This document shows, one piece after another, positions 23,215 to 31,568 of a stretch of 34,000 nt of DNA. Numbering within the stretch: position 1 is the first letter of the stretch; each line of letters opens with the position of its first letter. The DNA is taken from positions 1 through 34,000 of the forward strand of contig DXFE01000081.1 of the NCBI GenBank assembly GCA_019114585.1, read 5' to 3'. Under the pieces are notes generated by a model that did no database searches, was not told the DNA's origin, and worked only from the letters and a program-made list of their open reading frames with translations. Position numbers and translations under genes: made by a program. Source of the stretch: Gemmiger_A avium (GTDB lineage: Bacteria; Bacillota; Clostridia; Oscillospirales; Ruminococcaceae).

Positions 23215-24732
23215 ATGGAATTGAAGGTGTTCAGAGACACCCTGACTGCGGCGGGCGGGTTGTGCGATACAAAGACCGAACTTCCCATCGAAACCGAGAT
23301 CCTGATCCCGGACTATCTGCCGCAGGTGTTCAAGATTGTCAAATGCCAGGTGCGGCCGGTGGTGCTGCAGGCCCAGACCACCGGCGGCCGTCTCACGCTG
23401 GACGGTTATCTGCGGTGTGTGGTGTTCTACCAGTCGGACGAGCAGCAGAACCTGTGCCAGACCGAGCAGAAACTGCCGTTCACCAAAACGCTGGATCTGC
23501 CTGCGCCGGAATATGGCGGCTGTCAGGTGCACACCGGCGGCGAGGTGGAGTATCTGAACTGCCGGGCGGTGAACCAGCGCCGGGTGGATGTGCGGGGGGC
23601 GTTCTCGCTGAATGTGACCCTGACCCTGCGGCAGGAGCAGCCGGTGATCACGGCCCTGTCCGGCAGCGGGGCCGAGCAGCTGCTGGGTACCCTGACCGGG
23701 GCCCGCCCGGTGGCAGCCCTGGATAAGCTCATCACCGCCGAGGAGGAGATCACCTTCCCCACGCCTCCCGCGGCCGTGCTGGACGTAACCGGTCTGGCTA
23801 CTGTGCAGGAGATCCGTCTGCTGCCGGGCAAGGCGGTGGTCAAGGGCGAAGTGGAAGCCCGGGTGCTCTACCGCACTGCCCCGGGCTGCGAGCTGGAGCA
23901 GCTGACCAGGGCAGTGCCCTTCAATCAGATCGTGGATGTGGACGGCGCGGCGGAGGACTGCCGCTGCTTTGCCTACGTGGAGCCGGTGGGCTGCACCCTG
24001 ATGGCAGCCCCCAATCCCCAGACGCCGGGCACCGTGTCGGTCACGGCTATGCTGCGGCTGCGGGTCTGGCGGCCCATGGAATGCGTGGTGGTGGAGGACG
24101 CCTTCTCCACCGAATACAACGCCCAGGTGGAGTACAAAACGGTCACGGTGGAGCAGATGGAAGCGCCGGTAGATCAGACGGTGCGCCTGACCCTGGAAGG
24201 TGCCCTGCCGGACGAGAACGCCCGTATCCTGCACTGCTTTGCCAGCCTGGCCCCGACGGAAGCCGCGCAGGCCGGGCCGGGGGTGATGCTGCGGGGCCGC
24301 GGCACCGCCCATGTGCTCTGCCTGAACAGCCTGGGCGAGATCGAGTGCTACGACAAGGCGTTTGAGTATCAGCTGCCCGACGTGTGGGAGGGCCAGATCC
24401 AGGAGTACCGGGCCGAATGCTGGGCGGATGTGGTGCAGTGCGCCGCCCGCAAGGAGAACGGCGGTATGGCCGCCGACCTGACGCTGCGGGTCACTGGCCT
24501 GATGGCCCGGGCCAGGCAGCAGACGGTGGTCAGCGAAATGACCTGCGAAGACCCGCTGGAGCCCGCCGATCCGGACGTGGCGCTGCGCATCTGCTACGCC
24601 CAGGCAGGGGAGGACGTGTTCCACATTGCCAAGCGGTACCATGTGTCGCCGGCGGCGCTGCTGCGCGCAAACCAGCTGGAACAGCCCCGTCTGGATGCGC
24701 CCGCCCGGCTTTTGATCCCGGTAGTGGGCTGA
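23215..24732 (+). CDS. sipL: SipL-like SPOCS (DUF3794) and LysM domain spore coat morphogenesis protein
   Basis: 505 residues from the ATG at 23215 (MELKVFRDTL), with AAAGGGG 7 bases upstream; an in-frame ATG at 23182 lies in the promoter region. Most of the protein consists of repeated DUF3794/SPOCS beta domains (roughly 30-110, 175-260 and 315-400, with EILIPDYLPQVFKIVKC and related segments). A C-terminal LysM domain (about 458-503, AGEDVFHIAKRYHVSPAALLRANQ) completes it. This is the architecture of C. difficile SipL, the clostridial functional counterpart of SpoVID, whose LysM domain binds SpoIVA. There is no signal peptide, as expected for a mother-cell protein. spoIVA follows after 22 bases, so the partners are co-expressed. 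Confidence 0.88.
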   Translation: MELKVFRDTLTAAGGLCDTKTELPIETEILIPDYLPQVFKIVKCQVRPVVLQAQTTGGRLTLDGYLRCVVFYQSDEQQNLCQTEQKLPFTKTLDLPAPEYGGCQVHTGGEVEYLNCRAVNQRRVDVRGAFSLNVTLTLRQEQPVITALSGSGAEQLLGTLTGARPVAALDKLITAEEEITFPTPPAAVLDVTGLATVQEIRLLPGKAVVKGEVEARVLYRTAPGCELEQLTRAVPFNQIVDVDGAAEDCRCFAYVEPVGCTLMAAPNPQTPGTVSVTAMLRLRVWRPMECVVVEDAFSTEYNAQVEYKTVTVEQMEAPVDQTVRLTLEGALPDENARILHCFASLAPTEAAQAGPGVMLRGRGTAHVLCLNSLGEIECYDKAFEYQLPDVWEGQIQEYRAECWADVVQCAARKENGGMAADLTLRVTGLMARARQQTVVSEMTCEDPLEPADPDVALRICYAQAGEDVFHIAKRYHVSPAALLRANQLEQPRLDAPARLLIPVVG

Positions 24733-24754
24733 CAGAAAAGGAGGTATCGCAACT

Positions 24755-26230
24755 ATGGAGCGTGAGCAACTGTATCAGGACATCGCCGCCCGCACCGGAG
24801 GCGACATCTATATCGGGGTGGTGGGGCCGGTCCGCAGCGGCAAGAGCACCTTTATCAAAAAGTTTCTGGAACTGCTGGTGATCCCCCGCATTACCGACCC
24901 GGCCCGCCGGGCCCGTGCCCGGGACGAACTGCCCCAGTCGGCCGCGGGCCGCACCATCATGACCACCGAACCCAAATTCGTGCCCGAAACCGCCGTCACG
25001 GTGGAACTGGAGGGCGGCGGCAGCTTCCGCACCCGGCTGATCGACTGCGTGGGCTATATGGTGGAGGGGGCCATGGGCCACGAGGAAAACGACCAGCCCC
25101 GCATGGTCAAAAGTCCCTGGTTCGAGGAGGAGATCCCCTTTGACCAGGCCGCCGAGACCGGCACCCACAAGGTGATCTGTGACCATTCCACCATCGGCCT
25201 GGTCATCACCACCGACGGTTCCATCAGCGATATTCCCCGGGAGCGGTACGAGCCGGCGGAGCAGCGGGTCATTCAGGAACTGGAAGCGCTGGGCAAACCC
25301 TTTGTGGTGCTGCTCAACTGCACCGAGCCGGACAGCGAAGCAAGCCGCCGTCTGGCCCAGCAGATGCAGCAGCGGTACGGGCATGCGGTGCTGCCGGTAA
25401 GCTGCGTGGACCTGGACGTACAGACGCTGGAGGCGATCCTGGCCAGCGTGCTGTATGAGTTCCCGGTGCGGGAGATCGCCTTTGCCATGCCCCGGTGGAT
25501 TCCCATGCTGGATGCGGACCACTGGCTGCAGCAGGCGGTCTATGCCGGGGTGCGGGAATGGGCCGATCTGATCGACCGGATGAAGGACGTGGCCGCCAAC
25601 GCGGATACCTTTGCCTGCGAGTATGTGAGCAGCGCCGTGATCGACGGCATGGATCTGGCGGAAGGCACCGTGCGGATGCGCCTGCAGCTGGAGCCGGATA
25701 TCTTTTACCGGGTATTGGGGGAGACCACCGGCCTGGAAGTCTGCGACGAGGCCAGCCTGCTGCCCTGCGTGATCAGCCTTGCCAAGGCCCGCCGGGAATA
25801 CGAGAAGATCCGTAACGCCCTGGAACAGGTGGAGGCCACCGGCTACGGCATCGTGATGCCGGCCATCAGTGAGCTGCATCTGGAAGAACCGGAGATCGTG
25901 CGCCAGGGCGGCCGGTATGGGGTCCGTCTGCGGGCCAGTGCCCCCTCCATCCATCTGCTCAAGGCCACCATCCACACCGAGATCAGCCCCATTGTGGGCT
26001 CCGAGCGGCAGAGCGAGGAACTGGTTCTCAGCCTGCTGCAGGACTTCGAGCAGGACCCGCTCAAGATCTGGGAGTCCAACATCTTCGGCAAAAGCCTGCA
26101 CGAACTGGTCAACGAGGGGCTGCAGAACAAGCTGCTGCATATGCCCCAGGAGGCCCGCGCCCGCCTGCAGGAGACCCTGGAACGGGTCATCAACGAGGGC
26201 TGTTCCGGCCTGATCTGCATTATCCTGTAA
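24755..26230 (+). CDS. spoIVA: stage IV sporulation protein A, coat basement ATPase
   Basis: 491 residues, essentially the length of the B. subtilis protein (492). The Walker A motif is GPVRSGKS (24-31) within GVVGPVRSGKSTFIKKFLEL. The N-terminal TRAFAC-like ATPase domain continues with TTEPKFVPE, RLIDCVGYMV and DGSISDIPRERY. A middle and a C-terminal domain end in CSGLICIIL, the segment that engages SpoVM in Bacillus. SpoIVA polymerises on ATP hydrolysis into the basement layer around the forespore. AAAGGAGGT precedes the ATG. It is second in the sipL-spoIVA unit. Confidence 0.95.
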   Translation: MEREQLYQDIAARTGGDIYIGVVGPVRSGKSTFIKKFLELLVIPRITDPARRARARDELPQSAAGRTIMTTEPKFVPETAVTVELEGGGSFRTRLIDCVGYMVEGAMGHEENDQPRMVKSPWFEEEIPFDQAAETGTHKVICDHSTIGLVITTDGSISDIPRERYEPAEQRVIQELEALGKPFVVLLNCTEPDSEASRRLAQQMQQRYGHAVLPVSCVDLDVQTLEAILASVLYEFPVREIAFAMPRWIPMLDADHWLQQAVYAGVREWADLIDRMKDVAANADTFACEYVSSAVIDGMDLAEGTVRMRLQLEPDIFYRVLGETTGLEVCDEASLLPCVISLAKARREYEKIRNALEQVEATGYGIVMPAISELHLEEPEIVRQGGRYGVRLRASAPSIHLLKATIHTEISPIVGSERQSEELVLSLLQDFEQDPLKIWESNIFGKSLHELVNEGLQNKLLHMPQEARARLQETLERVINEGCSGLICIIL

Positions 26231-26239
26231 AGCGCCGGC

Positions 26240-26288
26240 CCGCGCCCGGCTCGCGGCGACCCTTGCGCCGGGGCCGGGCGCGGCTTTT
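26240..26288 (+). terminator. intrinsic terminator after spoIVA
   Basis: CCGCGCCCGGC (26240-26250) pairs with GCCGGGCGCGG (26273-26283); an inner GGCG/CGCC stem and a TTTT tract follow. It closes the spore-coat unit. Confidence 0.8.
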
Positions 26289-26304
26289 GTACGAAAATTG
26301 TATC

Positions 26305-26330
26305 GTGTGACACCATAATTTTGCGCAAAA
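26305..26330 (+). promoter_or_regulatory. two palindromes upstream of the oxidoreductase gene
   Basis: GTGTGACAC (26305-26313) and the perfect 12-mer TTTTGCGCAAAA (26319-26330) lie next to each other. The 12-mer is centred about 57 bp before the predicted start of transcription, a usual place for an activator such as the nearby Crp/Fnr-family protein. Binding is inference. Confidence 0.4.
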
Positions 26331-26346
26331 CAGCACCATACGCTCT

Positions 26347-26375
26347 CCGAAACCGCGGGGCAAACCGGGTATACT
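26347..26375 (+). promoter_or_regulatory. candidate promoter of the enoate-reductase-type gene
   Basis: TATACT (26370-26375) is a good -10. The hexamer 17 bp upstream is CCGAAA, a poor -35, which fits an activator-dependent promoter. Confidence 0.5.
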
Positions 26376-26415
26376 GAAAACAGGAATCCCAAGCCAAAAG
26401 GAGGTAAATACCCGT

Positions 26416-28353
26416 ATGAATCCCTACTTTCCCACCCTGTTCAGCCCCTGCAAGATCGGCAACGTGACCATCAAGAACCGCATCTGCAAGGCTCCCCAGA
26501 CCACTGGTCTGAGCCATATGGACGGCAGCGTTTCCTCCCGGCTGGTGCGCTGCTACGAGGACCTGGCCCGGGGCGAGGTCGGTATGATCATCGTGGAGTA
26601 CGCGTTCGTGGACCGCAAGTACAGCAAGTCGGCCTCAAACCAGCTAGGTATCTGTGACGACGAATACATTGTGGGCCTGGGCTGGCTGGCGGACACCATC
26701 AAGAACCTGGGCAGCGTGCCCTGCATCCAGATCGAGCACTGCGGCCGTCAGCGTTTTTTGGGCCCGCCCATGAAGTCAGCGTCTCCCAACCCCTGGCCGC
26801 TCATGTACGAGCGGTACGGCCGGGCCGCTATCCCGGAGGAATTGACCATCGACGAGATCCACCAACTGGTGGAGGACTTCGGCCGGGCGGCCCTGCGTGC
26901 CAAGACCGCCGGCTTCCAGGTAGTGGAGATCCACGGCGCCCACGGGTATCTGATCACCAACTTCCTGTCGCCCTTCACCAACCAGCGGCGGGATTGGTAC
27001 GGCGGCAGCCGGGAGAACCGGTTCCGCTTCCTGGAGCAGGTGTTCACCCGCTGCAAGGAGTATGTGGGGGAGGATTTCCCCATCATCGTTCGGCTCAGCG
27101 GTACCGACTATGAGCCCGGCGGCATGACCATCGACGATACCATCTACTATGCCCAGAGGCTGGAGCAGCTGGGCTGCGCCGCCATCGATGTGAGCGGCGG
27201 TGATCATCACCAGATGATCCACCAGGTCACCCCCATGCAGCTGGACCGGGGCCACAACGTGTGGGCCGCTGAGGCCATCAAAAAGGTGGTGAAGATCCCG
27301 GTGTTCGCCACCGGATCCATCACTCAGCCGGACTTTGCCGAGGAGATCCTGGCCAGCGGCAAGGCAGACTTCATCAGCATGGGCCGGCCGCTGCTGGCGG
27401 ACCCCTACTGGGCCAAAAAGGCGCAGGAAGGTCATCCGGAGGACATCTCCCCCTGCATCCGCTGCAACGAGGGTTGCCTGGACCGGGGCAACCATCTGGG
27501 CAAATCCATCAATTGTACGATGAACCCCACCCTGGGCTTTGAGGACGCGCTGGCTATCCGGCCGGCCGACAAGGTCCGCAAGGTAGCGGTGGTAGGCGGC
27601 GGCCCCGCCGGCCTAAAGGCGGCCGACACCGCCGCGCTGCGCGGCCACGAGGTGACCCTGTTTGAAAAGCGGGCGCTGGGCGGCTGGCTCCACGAGGCCT
27701 CCTACCCGGATTTCAAGGCGGACATCCGGGACGCGTTGCGCTATCTGGTCACCCAGGTGAACAAGCACGGGGTTACGGTGGTGGAAAAGGAGGCCACTGC
27801 CGCGGACCTGGCCGGGTTTGACGCGGTGATCGTGGCCACCGGCACCACCCCCGCTGGTCTGCCGGTGCCCGGCGCCGACCGGCCCAACGTGACCCTGGCT
27901 GTGGACGCCCTCAAGGAGGGCGGTGTGCGCCCCACCGGCCAGGTGGTGGTCGTTGGCGGCGGACTGATCGGGGTGGAGACCGCGGTGCTCTTCAGCCGGC
28001 AGCCGGACACCCAGGTGACCATCCTGGAGATGCTGCCCCAGATCATGAACGGCTGCAGCGACTGCGACAAGATCGTCTACGGCGGCTGGATCCAGGAGAA
28101 CGGTGTGCAGGTGTTCACCTCCAGCAAGGTGGTCTCAATCGGGGAGGAAGGGGTCACCTTCGAGCAGAGGTCCCGCCGCGGCACCGTGCCGGCGGACCAT
28201 GTGTTCCTGGCTACCGGCATGAAGCCCAACCAGGCCCTCTACGAGGAGCTGCTGGCCCAGGGTGTCATGGTGTACAACGTGGGGGACAGCCAGGCCCCCG
28301 GCAAGATTTACGACGCCGTCCACAGCGGCTACAAGGCCGGCCTGAAGGTATAA
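26416..28353 (+). CDS. FMN/FAD/4Fe-4S NADH:flavin oxidoreductase (2-enoate reductase/FadH-like)
   Basis: 645 residues. The N-terminal old-yellow-enzyme barrel (about 1-370) has KNRICKAPQTTG, IQIEHCGRQ, the catalytic-region HGAHGYLITNFLSP and NQRRDWYGGSRENR. A 4Fe-4S motif follows: C347-x2-C350-x3-C354-x12-C367. The C-terminal half is a two-dinucleotide reductase module with VVGGGPAGLKAA (392-403) and VVVGGGLIGVETA (around 510). This layout is shared by 2,4-dienoyl-CoA reductase, 2-enoate reductase, trimethylamine dehydrogenase and bile-acid BaiCD/BaiH enzymes. It likely reduces an unsaturated acid, steroid or CoA ester, but the substrate cannot be told from the sequence. AAAGGAGG precedes the ATG. 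It converges on a Crp/Fnr gene. Confidence 0.9.
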   Translation: MNPYFPTLFSPCKIGNVTIKNRICKAPQTTGLSHMDGSVSSRLVRCYEDLARGEVGMIIVEYAFVDRKYSKSASNQLGICDDEYIVGLGWLADTIKNLGSVPCIQIEHCGRQRFLGPPMKSASPNPWPLMYERYGRAAIPEELTIDEIHQLVEDFGRAALRAKTAGFQVVEIHGAHGYLITNFLSPFTNQRRDWYGGSRENRFRFLEQVFTRCKEYVGEDFPIIVRLSGTDYEPGGMTIDDTIYYAQRLEQLGCAAIDVSGGDHHQMIHQVTPMQLDRGHNVWAAEAIKKVVKIPVFATGSITQPDFAEEILASGKADFISMGRPLLADPYWAKKAQEGHPEDISPCIRCNEGCLDRGNHLGKSINCTMNPTLGFEDALAIRPADKVRKVAVVGGGPAGLKAADTAALRGHEVTLFEKRALGGWLHEASYPDFKADIRDALRYLVTQVNKHGVTVVEKEATAADLAGFDAVIVATGTTPAGLPVPGADRPNVTLAVDALKEGGVRPTGQVVVVGGGLIGVETAVLFSRQPDTQVTILEMLPQIMNGCSDCDKIVYGGWIQENGVQVFTSSKVVSIGEEGVTFEQRSRRGTVPADHVFLATGMKPNQALYEELLAQGVMVYNVGDSQAPGKIYDAVHSGYKAGLKV

Positions 28354-28362
28354 GGCCACACT

Positions 28363-28411
28363 AAGCAGAGAGCCGGACCCGGTGGTACATGCCGGGGCCG
28401 GCTCTCTGCTT
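28363..28411. terminator. bidirectional terminator between convergent genes
   Basis: AAGCAGAGAGCCGG (28363-28376) pairs perfectly with 28398-28411, with extra CCGG pairing inside. It lies between the oxidoreductase stop and the regulator stop and can serve both strands, though T tracts are short (GCTTGTTT on the plus side). Confidence 0.75.
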
Positions 28412-28418
28412 GCTTGTT

Positions 28419-29099
28419 TCAGGGAAGCTCCGCATAGGTCTGGCAAAGCTGTTCCAGCTTGGTCGGATCCAGGATGTGAAAGCCGATCCCGTCGCTGGCG
28501 ATCACGCCCTCCTGCCGCAGTACCCGGCAGGCCCGGGATACGCTGGCGCGGGAGCAGTTGATGGCGCAGGCCAGCTCCTGCTGGCTCATGCGCACTTGGG
28601 CCTGCTCGCCATCCCAGTTGGCCAGCAGAAAGTTGGCCAGCCGCAAGAACACGCTGTTCAAACTCTGGTTGGCCGCGTCAAAGCAGAGCTGCCGCAGCAC
28701 CTGGCAGTAGTAGCGGGCCAGCACCACCGAAAAATCCGGGTCCCGGCGGATCATCTCTTCCAGAAACCGGTTCTGGAAGGGCAGCAGCCAGCAGTCGGTC
28801 AGGCAGGCGATGTTCATAAGCGAGGCCTGGCCCGGAATCAGGCAGTCCAGCCCGGCGATGCTGCCCGGCCCCAGGATCGCCACCGTGCGCTCGTTACCCT
28901 GGCAGTTGCCCGCATACACCCGCAGCCGGCCTTTGCACAGGTAGTACATCCAGTCCCGGCTCTCCCGGCTGCGGCATACACGCATCCCCTTGTCCAGCTT
29001 CATGGGCGGCGGGCCGTTTTGCTCAAAGGCGCTCTGGTAGGGCAAAAATTCCCCCTCGAAAAAATACCGTATCTGGTAAGGGCTGCGGCTGGTGTTCAT
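28419..29099 (-). CDS. Crp/Fnr-family transcriptional regulator
   Basis: 226 residues from the ATG at 29099-29097, with AAAGGAG upstream; the frame continues upstream into the helicase gene but without homology. An N-terminal cyclic-nucleotide-type beta-barrel (about 20-130, with YYLCKGRLRVYAG, VAILGPGSIAGLDC) is followed by a long helix and a C-terminal winged helix (about 165-215, MSQQELACAINCSRASVSRACRVLRQEG). The clustered N-terminal cysteines of Fe-S FNR are lacking, so the ligand is unknown. The start overlaps the helicase stop by four bases (ATGA), so the two are co-translated. It converges on the oxidoreductase gene, which carries palindromes in its promoter and is a plausible target. 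Confidence 0.9.
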   Translation of the reverse strand: MNTSRSPYQIRYFFEGEFLPYQSAFEQNGPPPMKLDKGMRVCRSRESRDWMYYLCKGRLRVYAGNCQGNERTVAILGPGSIAGLDCLIPGQASLMNIACLTDCWLLPFQNRFLEEMIRRDPDFSVVLARYYCQVLRQLCFDAANQSLNSVFLRLANFLLANWDGEQAQVRMSQQELACAINCSRASVSRACRVLRQEGVIASDGIGFHILDPTKLEQLCQTYAELP

Positions 29100-31480
29100 A
29101 GACGCGCTCCTTTCTGCGGGTCCTCGTCCTCCCGCCGCCAGAATTCCGCTAGCTGTTCCGCCATCATGTCGGCGCCGCGCACATCCCGGCAATGCTGCCA
29201 GTACCCGGGGAACAGCCGTCGGTAGCCCGGTGTGCCGAACCGGCTGTCAAGCAGCAGCACCACGCCCCGGTCATCGGGGGTGCGGATCACCCGCCCGGCG
29301 GCCTGCATCACCTTGTTGAAGCCGGGATACTGGTAGGCGTAAGCAAATCCGTCCTCCCGGGTGCGGGCAAAATAATCCCGCAGCATCTCCTGCCGGGGAT
29401 TCACCTGGGGCAGGCCCACCCCCACCACGGCGGTGCCAATCAGGCGGCTGCCGGTCAGGTCGATGCCCTCGCCAAACACCCCGCCCATCACACAGAAGCC
29501 CAGCAGGGTCTTGTCCGGTTCTTCCCGGAAGTTGTCCAGAAAAGCGGCCCGTTCTTCCTCGCTCATGCCGCTGTCCTGCACCAGAATCTCAATCTCCGGA
29601 TACCGCTCGCAGAACCGTTGCCGCACCTGCTCCATGTAGCCATAGCTGGGAAAATAGGCCAGGTAGTTGCCCACCCGCCCGGCGGCCATCACCGCCAGGT
29701 AATCGGTCACCCGGTCCAGGCTCTGTTCCCGGCGGGCGTAGCGGGTGTCCACATCCAGCGCGCAGAACAGCCCCATCCGCCCGGGATCAAAGGGGCTGGG
29801 CAGGCTTACCGCCGCCGCCTCACCGCAGCCCAGCACATCCCGGTAGTAGGGCAGGGGGGTCAGGGTGGCGCTGAACAGCGCCGCGCCCCGTCCCAGCGCC
29901 AGGCTTTCGTCCACAAACAGGCTCGGGTCCAGACAGATCAGTTCCACCCGTACCCGGCTGCCTGCGGCGATGTACTGGGTGGCGTAGTGCTCATCGTAGC
30001 GGTCTGCGGTGCGCAGAAAATCCTTGATCGTAAAGTAGGCGTCCAGTACCTGATCGTACAGCTCGCCGCCGTTTTCGCCCCGGTGTTCCTCCAGCCACTG
30101 CTGCATCGGCGCGGTGCAGTGCCGCACCGCCTTGAGAAATTCCTCCGGGGCCGCGTCGGTAAACCAGCTGCGGGTCTCCTTTTCCTCACTCTCGTGGCGG
30201 ATATTCACAAAGGCGGTGTTCGGCGCCGCCAGCGCCCGGGCCAGCTTGCCCCGTCCGCCCAGCGCCTTGCGCACCGCGTACAGAGGCTCCTTCTCCAGCC
30301 GGCTGGAATACATCTCCCGGGCCCGGTCGGGCAGGTTGTGGGCCTCGTCCACAAGAAACAGGCTCTGCCCGTCGCCGCCCTCAAAGAAGCGCTGCAGCCG
30401 GGCGGTGGGGTCAAACAGGTAGTTGTAATCCCCCACGATCACATCGCACCATAGCGAAATATCCAGCCCGAACTCAAAGGGGCAAAGCTGTTCCGTTTCG
30501 GCCAGCCGTTCAATGGTCTCCCGGTCAAAATGCCGGTGCTCCAGCGCCCGCCACAGTGCGTCCCGCCGCCGGTCAAAATATCCCCGTGCCAGCGGGCAGG
30601 CCTCCGGATTGCACTCCCGGCGTTCCCGGGGGCAGATCTTGTCCTTGGCGGTCAGTACAACGTAATTCAGTTCCAGCGGCCCCCGGTTCTGGTGCAGCAG
30701 TTCCAGCGCGTCCCGGGCCGCCTGCCGGGTAGTGGTGCGGGCCGTGAGATAAAACACCCGTTCCCCGTGCCCCTCGCCCAGGGCTTTCAACGCAGGGAAC
30801 AGCGCGCTCATGGTTTTGCCGATGCCGGTGGGCGCCTGGCAGAATACCCGCTTGCCGTCCCGCATGGCCCGGTAGACCATGGCCGCCATCTCCCGCTGGC
30901 CCGCCCGGTATCCGTCGAAGGGGAAGGTCAGCCCCCGCAGCGAAACGCCCCGGGCCTCATGATGGGCGGCGCTGCGCTTGGCCCAGGGGGCGTACTGCCG
31001 CAGCAGATCCAGAAAAAATTCTTGCAGTTCATCGGCACTGTACCGCTCTTCAAACCGGAACAGCCGCTCCTCGTCCACCTGAAAATAGGTCAGCCGCACC
31101 CCCATCTCACTCAGGCCTTTCTGCGCCGCCAGAATGGCCGCGTATACCTTGGCCTGTGCCCAATGCACCGGGCTGTGATCCGGGGTGATCTGCTCACAGG
31201 GCAGGGTGGTGGTCTTGATCTCGTCAATGCAAATTACCCCGTCCGGGGCGGGGTAGACCCCATCCGCCCGGCCGTCAATCCGGTAGGGAACCTCCTCCAC
31301 CGTCTGCTCCCAGCGCAGATAGACCTCCGGCTGGTAATCCGGCCCCTCTTTCTTCTGCAGCCAGCGGTGGATACGAGCCCCCTCCAGCGCCCGGTCCGGC
31401 CCGGAGAACCGGCTGTCGATGCTGCCGGTCAGCAGCAGAAACTCCACCAGCTGCCGCACCGAAAGCTGCACCGCGTCCAT
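29096..31480 (-). CDS. XPD/DinG-family Fe-S helicase with N-terminal PD-(D/E)XK nuclease domain
   Basis: 794 residues. The first roughly 170 residues look like a PD-(D/E)XK nuclease: EGARIHRW, RIDGRADG (D69/D73) and IDEIKTT (E87-x-K89). A superfamily 2 helicase follows: Walker A APTGIGKT (216-223), DEAH box VDEAHNL (378-381), and FSATLTP, GEGIDLTG and QAAGRVIR in the second RecA domain. Four cysteines (C283, C290, C295, C333) fit the XPD/DinG iron-sulfur cluster. Such proteins unwind 5'-3' and probably act in DNA repair or processing of recombination and R-loop intermediates. GGGAGGTGA precedes the ATG. It is the first gene of a unit with the Crp/Fnr regulator. Confidence 0.88.
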   Translation of the reverse strand: MDAVQLSVRQLVEFLLLTGSIDSRFSGPDRALEGARIHRWLQKKEGPDYQPEVYLRWEQTVEEVPYRIDGRADGVYPAPDGVICIDEIKTTTLPCEQITPDHSPVHWAQAKVYAAILAAQKGLSEMGVRLTYFQVDEERLFRFEERYSADELQEFFLDLLRQYAPWAKRSAAHHEARGVSLRGLTFPFDGYRAGQREMAAMVYRAMRDGKRVFCQAPTGIGKTMSALFPALKALGEGHGERVFYLTARTTTRQAARDALELLHQNRGPLELNYVVLTAKDKICPRERRECNPEACPLARGYFDRRRDALWRALEHRHFDRETIERLAETEQLCPFEFGLDISLWCDVIVGDYNYLFDPTARLQRFFEGGDGQSLFLVDEAHNLPDRAREMYSSRLEKEPLYAVRKALGGRGKLARALAAPNTAFVNIRHESEEKETRSWFTDAAPEEFLKAVRHCTAPMQQWLEEHRGENGGELYDQVLDAYFTIKDFLRTADRYDEHYATQYIAAGSRVRVELICLDPSLFVDESLALGRGAALFSATLTPLPYYRDVLGCGEAAAVSLPSPFDPGRMGLFCALDVDTRYARREQSLDRVTDYLAVMAAGRVGNYLAYFPSYGYMEQVRQRFCERYPEIEILVQDSGMSEEERAAFLDNFREEPDKTLLGFCVMGGVFGEGIDLTGSRLIGTAVVGVGLPQVNPRQEMLRDYFARTREDGFAYAYQYPGFNKVMQAAGRVIRTPDDRGVVLLLDSRFGTPGYRRLFPGYWQHCRDVRGADMMAEQLAEFWRREDEDPQKGARL

Positions 31481-31509
31481 CTCCCGTCACCTCCCGCAAA
31501 ACACCGGAA

Positions 31510-31546
31510 AGCCCGCGCCGCCAACAAAACGGCGCGGGCTGTTTTT
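31510..31546. terminator. hairpin before the helicase gene, T tract on the plus strand
   Basis: AGCCCGCGCCG (31510-31520) pairs with CGGCGCGGGCT (31530-31540). On the plus strand it is followed by GTTTTTCTTGTTT, a strong terminator; on the minus strand only by TTTCC. It lies between two minus-strand genes. It may weakly end the P-loop gene, or stop antisense transcription through the helicase gene. Confidence 0.6.
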
Positions 31547-31556
31547 CTTGTTTCCT

Positions 31557-31565
31557 ATTATACCA
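31557..31565 (-). promoter_or_regulatory. extended -10 promoter for the helicase-regulator unit
   Basis: On the minus strand the sequence reads TGGTATAAT, an extended -10 with a consensus hexamer. The nearest -35-like word is GTGACA at a short 15-bp spacing, within the last codons of the upstream gene. Transcripts would begin just before the hairpin at 31510-31540. Confidence 0.5.
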
Positions 31566-31568
31566 CTA

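Noticed and set aside
23059..24642. 527-codon frame antisense to sipL
   Set aside because: His/Gln-rich shadow reading, as are similar long antisense frames at 609-1934, 6668-8119 and 12950-15082.
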